DNA of 64,000 nt. Origin: Streptomyces inusitatus (GTDB taxonomy: Bacteria; Actinomycetota; Actinomycetes; Streptomycetales; Streptomycetaceae). A program made the position numbers and the translations under genes. Positions 53,612-60,942 of the stretch are shown piece after piece (positions within the stretch are counted from its first letter, which is position 1; each line of letters begins with the position of its first letter). The stretch covers positions 377,064 through 441,063 of the forward strand of contig NZ_BMWG01000003.1 in assembly GCF_014651115.1 (NCBI RefSeq), read 5' to 3'. Under the pieces are notes generated by a model. It saw only the letters and a list, made by a program, of their open reading frames with translations, did no database searches and was not told the DNA's origin.

Positions 53612-54780
53612 CGTGGCTCCCTCGGCAGGCCGAGCACCCGCTCGGCGATGATGTCGCGCTGGATCTCGTCCGCGCCGCCGTAAATGGTGTCCGCCCGGGT
53701 GAACAGGAACATCCGCTGCGCGGCGTCGAGCGCGTACGGCCGTTCCCCGCTCCAGTCGTACGGCCCGGCCGTGGCCGCCGCTCCCCGTACGGCCATCGCC
53801 AGCTCCCCCAGCCGCTGGTGCCAGCCGCCCCACAGCAGCTTCGCGACACTGGGCGCGCCCGCGCCGCCGTCCTCGGTGCCGAGGGTGCGCAGCGCGTTCC
53901 ACCGCATGACGCGCAGCTCGGCCCACTGGGTGACCAGCCGCGCTCTCAGCAGGGGGTCGTCGATCGCGCCGGTGGCGAGCGCGGTGCGAACGACGTCCGC
54001 CAGCTCCCGTTCGAAGCCGATCTGCTGTACGAGGGTGGCGACGCCGCGTTCCCTGGCGAGCAGGCCGAGGGCGACGCGCCAGCCGTCGCCCTCGCCGCCG
54101 ACGAGATGGTCGGCGCGGGCGAGCGCCCCGTCGAAGAAGACCTCGCTGAACTCGCTGGTGCCGGTCGGCTGGCGGATGGGTCGGACGTCGACGCGCCCCG
54201 GCTGGTCCATCGGTACGAGGAGGAGGGACAGGCCCCGGTGGCGGGCGGCGGCGGGGTCGGTGCGGGCGAGTACGAAGCACCAGTCGGCGTACTGGGCGAG
54301 CGAGGTCCAGATCTTCTGGCCGGTGAGCCGGTAGGCGCGGCCGTCCCGGACGGCGGCGGTCCTGATCGCGGCGAGGTCGGAGCCCGCGCCGGGTTCGCTG
54401 TAGCCCTGGCACCAGAGTTCCTCGCCCCGGGCGACGGGGGGCAGGAAGCGGTCCTTCTGGGCCCGGGTGCCATGGCGGAGGAGGGTGGGGGCGAGGAGGT
54501 TCTCGCCGATGTGGCCGACGCGGGCGGGGGCGCGGGCGCGGGCGTACTCCTCGGCCCAGACGACCTGTTGCGCGAGGGTGGCGGTGCGGTTGCCGTACCC
54601 CTCCTCGCCCCAGCCGATGCCGATCCACCCGGCCCGGCCCAGCTCCCGCTCCCAGCGCCGCCGTACGGGCAGCCCCTCGTGCTCGCTCCCGGGCCCGCCC
54701 CCGACCCCCCGGTACTCCTCCCCGACCTTCTCCGCCAGCCACGCCCGCGCCCGCGCCCGGAACCCGTCGTCGTCAGCCAT
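53608..54780 (-). CDS. Acyl-CoA dehydrogenase, heteromeric alpha-type
   Basis: 390 residues. It has the FAD-contact stretch GYSEPGAGSDLAAIRT, KIWTSLAQYADWCF and the C-terminal IYGGADEIQRDIIAERVLG. In ordinary ACADs the catalytic base lies in YEGTSQIQR; here the Glu position is Gly. Steroid-type heteromeric ACADs place the base elsewhere, so activity with a partner subunit is likely. It overlaps the SDR gene by 8 bp. FadE17-like by eye. Confidence 0.87.
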   Translation of the reverse strand: MADDDGFRARARAWLAEKVGEEYRGVGGGPGSEHEGLPVRRRWERELGRAGWIGIGWGEEGYGNRTATLAQQVVWAEEYARARAPARVGHIGENLLAPTLLRHGTRAQKDRFLPPVARGEELWCQGYSEPGAGSDLAAIRTAAVRDGRAYRLTGQKIWTSLAQYADWCFVLARTDPAAARHRGLSLLLVPMDQPGRVDVRPIRQPTGTSEFSEVFFDGALARADHLVGGEGDGWRVALGLLARERGVATLVQQIGFERELADVVRTALATGAIDDPLLRARLVTQWAELRVMRWNALRTLGTEDGGAGAPSVAKLLWGGWHQRLGELAMAVRGAAATAGPYDWSGERPYALDAAQRMFLFTRADTIYGGADEIQRDIIAERVLGLPREPR

Positions 54781-55654
54781 GCCCGTCGCGCCGTTCGAGG
54801 AGCGACAGCAGCGGCATCGGATCCGCCCCCACCGTCCCCGGCAGGAACTCCGCGATCCGCTCCGGCGTCCAGGCCCCCTCCGCGTACCCGGCGCGCACCT
54901 CGCGCGGCTGCGCCCAGAGCGCGATCTTCGGGCCGGCGATCGTGTAGACCTGCCCGGTGATCTCGCGGGCCCGGTCGGAGAGCAGATAGACGACGAGCGC
55001 GGCGACGTCCTCGGGTTCGCCGATCTCCTTCAGCTCGGTGGGGACGTTCGCCGACATCCGGGTGCGCGCCACGGGCGCGACCGCGTTGGCGGTGACGCCG
55101 TACTTGTGGAGGCCGAGGGCGGCGCTGCGGACGAGGGAGACGACGCCGCCCTTCGCGGCCGAGTAGTTCGCCTGGGAGACGGACCCCTGGTGGCTGCCGC
55201 TGGTGACGCCGATCAGGGTGCCGGAGCGCTGTCGGCGCATGACCGCCGAGGCGGCGCGGAAGACGGTGAAGGTGCCTTTGAGGTGGGTCGCGAGGACCGG
55301 GTCCCACTCCTCCTCGGTCATGTTGAAGAGCATCCGCTCGCGGAGGATCCCGGCCGCGCAGACGACCCCGTCGAGCCGCCCGTACTCCGCGAGCGCGACA
55401 TCCACCACCCGTTGCCCGCCCGCCATGGTGGAGATGTCGTCGGCGACGGCGACCGCTCTCCCCCCGGCCGCCGCGATCTCCCGGGCGACGGACTCGCCGA
55501 CCTCGGACGCGGGCTCGCGGCCGTCGAGGGCGACGCCGTGGTCGTTGACGACGACCGCCGCCCCCTGGGCCGCCGCGACCAGCGCCACCGCGCGGCCGAT
55601 GCCCCGGCCCGCGCCGGTGACGGCGATGACCTTGCCTGCCAAGAAGTTCCCCAT
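54773..55654 (-). CDS. Short-chain dehydrogenase/reductase
   Basis: 293 residues. Classical SDR: TGAGRGIGRAV cofactor loop, NDHGVALDG, catalytic Ser and YSAAK (residue about 160), and a C-terminal ITGQVYTIAGPKIALW. The NDHGV insert and TIAGPKIALW tail resemble multifunctional-enzyme-type hydroxyacyl-CoA dehydrogenases. It probably oxidises the 3-hydroxyacyl-CoA made by a crotonase of the set. First gene of its operon, with site g 22 nt upstream. Confidence 0.87.
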   Translation of the reverse strand: MGNFLAGKVIAVTGAGRGIGRAVALVAAAQGAAVVVNDHGVALDGREPASEVGESVAREIAAAGGRAVAVADDISTMAGGQRVVDVALAEYGRLDGVVCAAGILRERMLFNMTEEEWDPVLATHLKGTFTVFRAASAVMRRQRSGTLIGVTSGSHQGSVSQANYSAAKGGVVSLVRSAALGLHKYGVTANAVAPVARTRMSANVPTELKEIGEPEDVAALVVYLLSDRAREITGQVYTIAGPKIALWAQPREVRAGYAEGAWTPERIAEFLPGTVGADPMPLLSLLERRDGHG

Positions 55655-55676
55655 GTCCGGCCCCTTCCGACGGTTT

Positions 55677-55691
55677 CTGACGGACCGTTAG
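55677..55691. promoter_or_regulatory. Palindromic operator site g
   Basis: CTGACGGACCGTTAG, 22 nt upstream of the SDR-ACAD-ADH operon and 85 nt from the divergent cyclase-family gene. Confidence 0.6.
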
Positions 55692-55776
55692 ATTTCTGTG
55701 GGCGAGGCACAGCATCCCCGCCCGGAGCCATGAGCACAAGCCCCGGGCCCGCGTCTTGAAGGAGGCACGATCGGCG

Positions 55777-56703
55777 ATGCCACTTCCCCCGGAGTTCCAC
55801 GAGATCGCCCGGCGCGTCAACAACTGGGGCCGCTGGGGCGGAAGCGACGAGATCGGGACGCTGAACCTGATCACCGGCGAGGCGGTGCGCGCCGCCGCCG
55901 CCACCGTCCGGAGCGGGGAGCGGATCCCGCTGGCGCTCCCGCTGCGGCAGGGCGGGGTGCAGAGCGGGCTGGTCCCCGGCAGGACCGATCCGCTGCACAC
56001 CATGACCCAGATCAACGCGGAGCTGTTCGGGCCCGGGGCGGTGGCCGTCAGCGACGACACCGTGACCATGGGGCTCCAGGCGGCCACCCACTGGGACGCC
56101 CTGACCCACGCCTCCCACTCGGGCCGGATCTACAACGGCCGCCCGGCGGACACCATCACCGCCCACACCCGGGCGCGGTTCAGCGGAATCGACTCCTTCC
56201 CCCCGCTCCTGACGCGCGGCGTCCTGCTGGACGTGGCCCGCGCCAAGGGCGTCGACCGGCTCCCCGCCGCTCACGCGGTGACGCCCGAGGACCTGGACGA
56301 GGCAGCCGAGTTCGGCCGGGTGACCGTCGCAGCCGGGGACGTCGTGCTCGTACGGACCGGTCAGATCGCGCTCTGTCTGGCCGGGGACCGGCGGGGCTAC
56401 GGCTTTCCCTCACCCGGGCTCTCGGTGCGCGCCCCCGAGTGGTTCCACGCGCGGGATGTCGCCGCCGTCGCCAACGACACCCTCACCTTCGAGGTCGCGC
56501 CGCCCGAGATCGAGGGTCTGTGGCTGCCCGTGCACGCGCTGGACCTGGTCGAGATGGGGATGCCGCAGGGCCAGAACTGGAATCTCGAAACCTTGTCCAC
56601 AGCCTGTGCACAGACGCGCCGGTACGCCTTCCTGCTCTCGGCCGCGCCCGAGCCCTTCGTCGGCGGCACGGGATCGCCGGTGGCCCCTGTCGCCGTGCTC
56701 TGA
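55777..56703 (+). CDS. Cyclase family protein (kynurenine formamidase-like)
   Basis: 308 residues from the ATG at 55777 with AAGGAGG 11 nt upstream; the in-frame TTG at 55756 is rejected. It has the DSTHWDAL-type metal motif of the family (ATHWDALTHASHSGRIYNG) and a conserved central GDVVLVRTGQ. These metal-dependent enzymes hydrolyse amides, lactones or cyclic C-C bonds. Opposite orientation to the SDR operon with site g between them, so co-regulation is plausible. Confidence 0.85.
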   Translation: MPLPPEFHEIARRVNNWGRWGGSDEIGTLNLITGEAVRAAAATVRSGERIPLALPLRQGGVQSGLVPGRTDPLHTMTQINAELFGPGAVAVSDDTVTMGLQAATHWDALTHASHSGRIYNGRPADTITAHTRARFSGIDSFPPLLTRGVLLDVARAKGVDRLPAAHAVTPEDLDEAAEFGRVTVAAGDVVLVRTGQIALCLAGDRRGYGFPSPGLSVRAPEWFHARDVAAVANDTLTFEVAPPEIEGLWLPVHALDLVEMGMPQGQNWNLETLSTACAQTRRYAFLLSAAPEPFVGGTGSPVAPVAVL

Positions 56704-56734
56704 AGCCTCGCGCGCTGTGAAGCCGTCGGAGGTT

Positions 56735-57193
56735 TTATCGGCGGGCGGTGAGCAGCAGGCGGGCCGCCTCGCGCTCGTACGCCGGTTCCGGTACGCCCCG
56801 GTCCACCTCGCACCAGATGGACTTGCCGCAGCCCTCCCGCCGCCAGCCCCAGCGGTCGGCGAGCCCGTCGACCAGTTCCAGGCCGCGCCCGCTGGTGTCG
56901 CCCCCGGAGGCGTGTCTCGGGCGCGGCGGCCGGGGGCAGGTGTCGGCGACCTCGACGCGCACGGTCCCCGCCTCCACGGCGCCCGCGCCGAAGAGGACCC
57001 GCAGCACGGCGGGGCAGCCGGTGTGCACCACGGCGTTGGTGACCAGCTCCGAGATCAGCAGGATCAGGGTGTCGGTCAGCGGCTCGTCACCCCGCATCCC
57101 GGACCTGACCAGCCGGGAGCGGGCCCATCTTCGCGCCCGACCCACCTCCGCGGGGTCGGGCCCGACCTCCAACTGAACCTGGAGCACCTGCAC
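56735..57193 (-). CDS. RsbW-like ATP-binding protein (HATPase_c)
   Basis: 152 residues, GTG start. The N-box ILLISELVTNAVVHTG and the G-box region SGRGLELVDGLADRWGWR are clear. It is related to the ATPase at 37298 but not a close copy. Possible anti-sigma factor function. The upstream region holds two inverted repeats, described separately. Confidence 0.85.
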   Translation of the reverse strand: MQVLQVQLEVGPDPAEVGRARRWARSRLVRSGMRGDEPLTDTLILLISELVTNAVVHTGCPAVLRVLFGAGAVEAGTVRVEVADTCPRPPRPRHASGGDTSGRGLELVDGLADRWGWRREGCGKSIWCEVDRGVPEPAYEREAARLLLTARR

Positions 57194-57538
57194 CGCTCAC
57201 ACCATCCGAACCGGCGGACACATCGTCTCGTGCCGCGACTGGGCCATGGACCTCGACCAGGTCACTGAAAGTGACACTCTTACGGAACAGCATGGTTGAC
57301 GTACAGTCACCGAAACAAGCTCTTCGGGCATATTCCAGCGCGAAGGAGTACCCGTGGCGCATACTGTGCGACGCGCGCCGCGGAGAGTCGAACAGAGGCT
57401 CGTAGACCGCCTGGCCAGGGGAGTCGACACGGCTCGCATCCCACGGAGAGTACCCGGGCCGGGCCCCGCCGCCGGGGTTCTCCACGGGGGCGAAGGACAC
57501 GAGCCGGTCACGACGCTCAGTGATGATGAGTGGGTCGG
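57194..57538. other. 345-bp region between ATPase and ACAD genes
   Basis: It holds a perfect 6-3-6 inverted repeat (GTCACTGAAAGTGAC, 57261-57275) and a second dyad (TGACGTACAGTCA, 57297-57309). There is also a well-placed AAGGAG before a GTG at 57354. The reading frame from that GTG soon runs antisense into the ACAD gene and shows no known domain, so it may be a relic of a lost divergent gene rather than a gene. Confidence 0.4.
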
Positions 57539-58450
57539 TCAACCGCCGCCGACACCGAGCGTCTCCGCCTCGATCTCCTCGGCCGCCGCCGCCACGGGCC
57601 AGGTCCGGGCGCGCGTCCAGGCCCTCTTGAGATGCAGATGGACCTCGGCCTCCCAGGTGAAGCCCATTCCGCCGTACACCTGGACGCAGTCGCGCGCGCC
57701 CAGCACGGCGGCCTCGTCGGCGAGGAGTTTGGCCCCGGCGATCTCGACGGGGTCCCCGGTGACGGCCGCCGCGTACACCGCGACCCGCGCGATCTCCACC
57801 CGTACGAGCATCTCCGCGCACAGGTGTTTGACGGCCTGGAACGAGCCCACCGGCCGGCCGAACTGCTCGCGTTCCCCCGCGTACCGCACGGCGGACTCGG
57901 TGGTGCGGGCGGCGCTGCCGAGCTGTTCGGCGGCCGTCAGCAGCGCGGCGGCAGGGTCGTGGCCCCCGGCCCCGGCCCCGCCCCCGGCCGCCGGGCGCGG
58001 GAGCCGGTGCAGGGGGGTGAGGGGGTCGACCGAGCGGAGCGGTACGGCTCCGGTGAGGTCGAGGTCGAGGCCGGGGTCCCCGGCGACCCGGTCGGCCGCC
58101 TCCAGCCAGGCCACCAGCTCCCCGTCGACGCGGGTGACCACGCTCTCGCCGGTCGCGGCCCCCTCCACCGTCCCGGCGGCGAGATGGGTGGCCACCAGCG
58201 GCCCCGGCAGCAGCACCCGGCCGGCCTCCTCGAAGACGAGGACCGCCTCGGCCGCCCCGAGCCCCACCCCGCCCGCCGCCTCGGGGAGCCGCAGCGCGAA
58301 CACCCCCGCGTCCCCCAGCGCGCGCCAGAGCCCACGCAGCCGGGCCCGGTCCACCGGCTCCCGGAGCGCCTCGGGCGGCCAGAGGCGAGCCAGCAGTTCG
58401 CGGGTCCCGGCGCGCAGCGCCCGCTGGTCCTCGGTGAGCCGGAAGTCCAC
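57539..58450 (-). CDS. Acyl-CoA dehydrogenase, short beta-type subunit
   Basis: 303 residues, short for an ACAD (about 380). It keeps the N-terminal helices (LTEDQRALRAGTRELLARLW) and the C-terminal FGRPVGSFQAVKHLCAE and VYGGMGFTWEAEVHLHLKRA, but the middle domain is reduced. This is the pattern of the smaller partner in alpha2-beta2 ACADs of steroid catabolism. Its stop-start spacing from the upstream ACAD is 4 bp, so the two are made together. Confidence 0.87.
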   Translation of the reverse strand: MDFRLTEDQRALRAGTRELLARLWPPEALREPVDRARLRGLWRALGDAGVFALRLPEAAGGVGLGAAEAVLVFEEAGRVLLPGPLVATHLAAGTVEGAATGESVVTRVDGELVAWLEAADRVAGDPGLDLDLTGAVPLRSVDPLTPLHRLPRPAAGGGAGAGGHDPAAALLTAAEQLGSAARTTESAVRYAGEREQFGRPVGSFQAVKHLCAEMLVRVEIARVAVYAAAVTGDPVEIAGAKLLADEAAVLGARDCVQVYGGMGFTWEAEVHLHLKRAWTRARTWPVAAAAEEIEAETLGVGGG

Positions 58451-58454
58451 GCCG

Positions 58455-59588
58455 TCAGCCGCCCTTCGGAAGGCCGAGGATCCGCTCGGCGATGATGTTC
58501 CGCTGGATCTGGGAGGTGCCCGCCGCGATGGTGTACGAGAGGGAGGTGAGCCGGTCCGCCGTCCAGCGGCCGTCCAGATCCAGGCCGCCGTCCCCGGCGA
58601 CCAGGGCCGCCGCCTCGTACAGCTCCTGACGTGCGCGCGAGTAGCGCAGCTTGAGGACCGAGCCGCCCGTGCCGGGGGGTCCGCCGGTCGCCCCGGCCTT
58701 GCTCGCGTTCCACTGGATCAGCCGCCACAGCGCGCGGAATTCGGCGTTCAGCCGGCCCAGGGTGCGCCGGAGCACCGGGTCGTCCCACTGGCCTCCCGCC
58801 CGCGCGGCGGCGGCGATCTCCTCCAGGGCGCGGCGGCAGGCGACCACTTCACCGGCGAAGGCGGTGCCGCGCTCGAAGGCGAGGGTGACCATGGTGACCC
58901 GCCAGCCGTCGTTCTCCGCGCCGATCCGGTTGGCGAGGGGGACCCGTACTCCGTCGAGGAAGACCTCGGCGAACTCGGCGGTGCCAGTGAGGGTGCGCAG
59001 CGGCCGTACGGTGACTCCCGGCGCGTCCATGGGCATCGCGAGCCAGGAGATCCCCCGGTGCTTGGGGGCGGTGGGATCGGTGCGCACGAGGAGTTCGCAC
59101 CAGTCGGCGATCTCGGCGTGCGAGGTCCAGACCTTGGAGCCGGTGACGAGGTAGTCGTCGCCCTCGCGGACCGCCCTGGTGCGCAGGGAGGCGAGGTCGG
59201 AGCCCGCGCCGGGCTCGCTGAAGCCCTGGCACCAGACCTCGTCGCCGCGCAGCACGGGTTCGAGCCATCGCGCGCGCTGTTCGTCGGTGCCCTCGGCGGC
59301 GATGGTGGGCCCGGCGTGCAGCAGGCCGACGAAGTTGGCCCCGACGTAGGGCGCGCCCGCGCGTTCGGTCTCCTCCAGGAAGATCAGCCGCTGGGCGGGG
59401 GGCGCGTCCCAGTGGAGCCTGCCGTATCCGGCCTCGTACAGCGTGCGCTGCCAGCCGGTGTCGTACGCGCGCCGGGCGGGCCAGTCGCCGGGGTCCGGGC
59501 GGGCGGGGAGCGCGGGCAGGGCGCGGGCGAGCCACTGGCGCAGCCGGGCCCGGAACTCCTCTTCCTCCTCGGTGTATGTCAGCTCCAC
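58455..59588 (-). CDS. Acyl-CoA dehydrogenase, alpha-type subunit
   Basis: 377 residues, GTG start overlapping the amidohydrolase stop by one base. It has GFSEPGAGSDLASLRT, KVWTSHAEIADWCELLVRTDP and the C-terminal AAGTSQIQRNIIAERILGLP. At the usual catalytic Glu position the sequence reads AAGTS, so Ala replaces Glu. With the short ACAD at 57539 it should form a heterotetramer. Operon order: amidohydrolase, this gene, short ACAD. Confidence 0.87.
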   Translation of the reverse strand: MELTYTEEEEEFRARLRQWLARALPALPARPDPGDWPARRAYDTGWQRTLYEAGYGRLHWDAPPAQRLIFLEETERAGAPYVGANFVGLLHAGPTIAAEGTDEQRARWLEPVLRGDEVWCQGFSEPGAGSDLASLRTRAVREGDDYLVTGSKVWTSHAEIADWCELLVRTDPTAPKHRGISWLAMPMDAPGVTVRPLRTLTGTAEFAEVFLDGVRVPLANRIGAENDGWRVTMVTLAFERGTAFAGEVVACRRALEEIAAAARAGGQWDDPVLRRTLGRLNAEFRALWRLIQWNASKAGATGGPPGTGGSVLKLRYSRARQELYEAAALVAGDGGLDLDGRWTADRLTSLSYTIAAGTSQIQRNIIAERILGLPKGG

Positions 59589-60787
59589 TACCGGTCCAGG
59601 TCCAGGTCCAGGCTCAGCATGCGGATGGCGTTGCCGCGCATCAGCTTGTAGACGGTCTCCTCGTCGAGTCCGCGCACATGGTCGAGCGCGACTTCCCTGG
59701 TGTGGGGGAAGGTCGAGTCGACATGGGGATAGTCGGTCTCGAAGGTGGCGTTGTCGCGGCCGACGGCGTCGAGCGAGGCGATGCCGTGCTTGTCGCGGAA
59801 GAAGCAGCAGAAGATCTGCCGGTAGTAGTACGTGGAGGGCGGCTCGGGAACGGTGTCCCTGACGCCGCCCCAGGCCCGGTGCTCCCGCCAGACGTCGTCG
59901 GCGCGCTCCAGGGCGTACGGGATCCAGCCCATCTGGCCCTCGCTGTAGGCGAGCTTCAGCCGGGGGAAGGCCACCAGGACCCCGCTGAAGAGGAAGTCCA
60001 TCATCGAGGCCATCGCGTTGTTGAAGCTGAGCGCGGCCTGGACGGCGGGCGGGGCGTCGGGGGAGGCGGCCGGCATCTGGGACGAGGAGCCGATGTGCAT
60101 ATTGACGACGGTCCCGGTCTCCTCGCAGACGGCGAAGAGCGGGTCCCAGTGTCCGGAGTGGATCGACGGCAGCCCCAGATGGGTGGGGATCTCGGAGAAG
60201 GTGATCGCCCGCACTCCGCGCGCCGCGTTCCGCTTCACCTCGGCGACGGCGAGGGGGACGTCCCAGAGCGGGATGATGCAGAGCGGGATCAGCCGGCCGC
60301 CGCTGTCGCCGCACCACTCCTCGACCATCCAGTCGTTGTAGGCGCGGACACAGGCGAGGGCGACCTCCTTGTCCTTGGCCTCGGCGAAGGTCTGGCCGCA
60401 GAAGCGGGGGAAGGTGGGGAAGCAGAGCGATGCCTCCACATGGTTGAGGTCCATGTCCTTGAGGCGCTCCGCCGGGTCCCAGCAGCCGGGCCGCATCTCG
60501 GCGCGGGTGATCCCCTCCAGGGTCATGTCGTCCCGGTCGAAACCGACGGCCGCGATATTCCGTTTGTACGGGAACCGCAGATCCTCGTAGATCCACCAGT
60601 CGGCGGGCGGGCCCTTCGGGTCCATGGTGACGCGGTACTTCCCGCCGATGTAGGCCAGCTCGCCGATGCCCTCGGTGACCGGCCGGGGGCCGCGCTCGCG
60701 GTACTTCGCCGGGAGCCAGGTCTCGAAGAGGTGCGCGGGCTCGATGACATGGTCGTCGACGCTGACGATCCGGGGAAGCTCGGCCAT
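59588..60787 (-). CDS. Amidohydrolase family metal-dependent hydrolase
   Basis: 399 residues from the ATG at 60787, with GGAGG 7-8 nt upstream. TIM-barrel amidohydrolase-2 type (ACMSD-like): VSVDDHVIEPAHLFETW, central THLGLPSIHSGHWDP, VVNMHIGSSS and the C-terminal FETDYPHVDSTFPHTR with its metal-binding Asp/His. It would act as a decarboxylase or hydrolase on a carboxylated ring or acyl intermediate. First gene of the ACAD pair operon, with site h 38 nt upstream. Confidence 0.87.
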   Translation of the reverse strand: MAELPRIVSVDDHVIEPAHLFETWLPAKYRERGPRPVTEGIGELAYIGGKYRVTMDPKGPPADWWIYEDLRFPYKRNIAAVGFDRDDMTLEGITRAEMRPGCWDPAERLKDMDLNHVEASLCFPTFPRFCGQTFAEAKDKEVALACVRAYNDWMVEEWCGDSGGRLIPLCIIPLWDVPLAVAEVKRNAARGVRAITFSEIPTHLGLPSIHSGHWDPLFAVCEETGTVVNMHIGSSSQMPAASPDAPPAVQAALSFNNAMASMMDFLFSGVLVAFPRLKLAYSEGQMGWIPYALERADDVWREHRAWGGVRDTVPEPPSTYYYRQIFCCFFRDKHGIASLDAVGRDNATFETDYPHVDSTFPHTREVALDHVRGLDEETVYKLMRGNAIRMLSLDLDLDR

Positions 60788-60825
60788 GGTGTTCCCTCCG
60801 CGGGGCCCTGCCCCTCGACCCTCAT

Positions 60826-60840
60826 CTGATGACCCGTCAG
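60826..60840. promoter_or_regulatory. Palindromic operator site h
   Basis: CTGATGACCCGTCAG, 38 nt upstream of the amidohydrolase start. The palindrome extends by one base pair on each side (T...A). Confidence 0.65.
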
Positions 60841-60903
60841 ATATCAGGCTAGCCCCGGCCCCCTGGACCGACAAGGCGCGGAGCCCTACGCTCTCGCCAC
60901 CGT

Positions 60904-60918
60904 CTGACGCTCCATCAC
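60904..60918. promoter_or_regulatory. Weaker operator-like site h2 before the second acyl-CoA ligase
   Basis: CTGACGCTCCATCAC matches one half fully and the other at four of six positions. It lies 24 nt before the ligase at 60943, the same spacing as a1 has to its ligase. Confidence 0.4.
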
Positions 60919-60942
60919 TTCTGGCCTTCGAAGGGGTACGGG

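Noticed and set aside
57297..57309. Further copy of the catabolic operator (TGACGTACAGTCA)
   Set aside because: It lacks the outer C and G of the motif, has a different centre, and is not upstream of a catabolic gene; probably belongs to the ATPase promoter.
57354..59651. 765-codon plus-strand frame starting after a good SD
   Set aside because: Beyond the first 60 codons it is antisense to two well-supported ACAD genes; kept only as a comment on the intergenic region.
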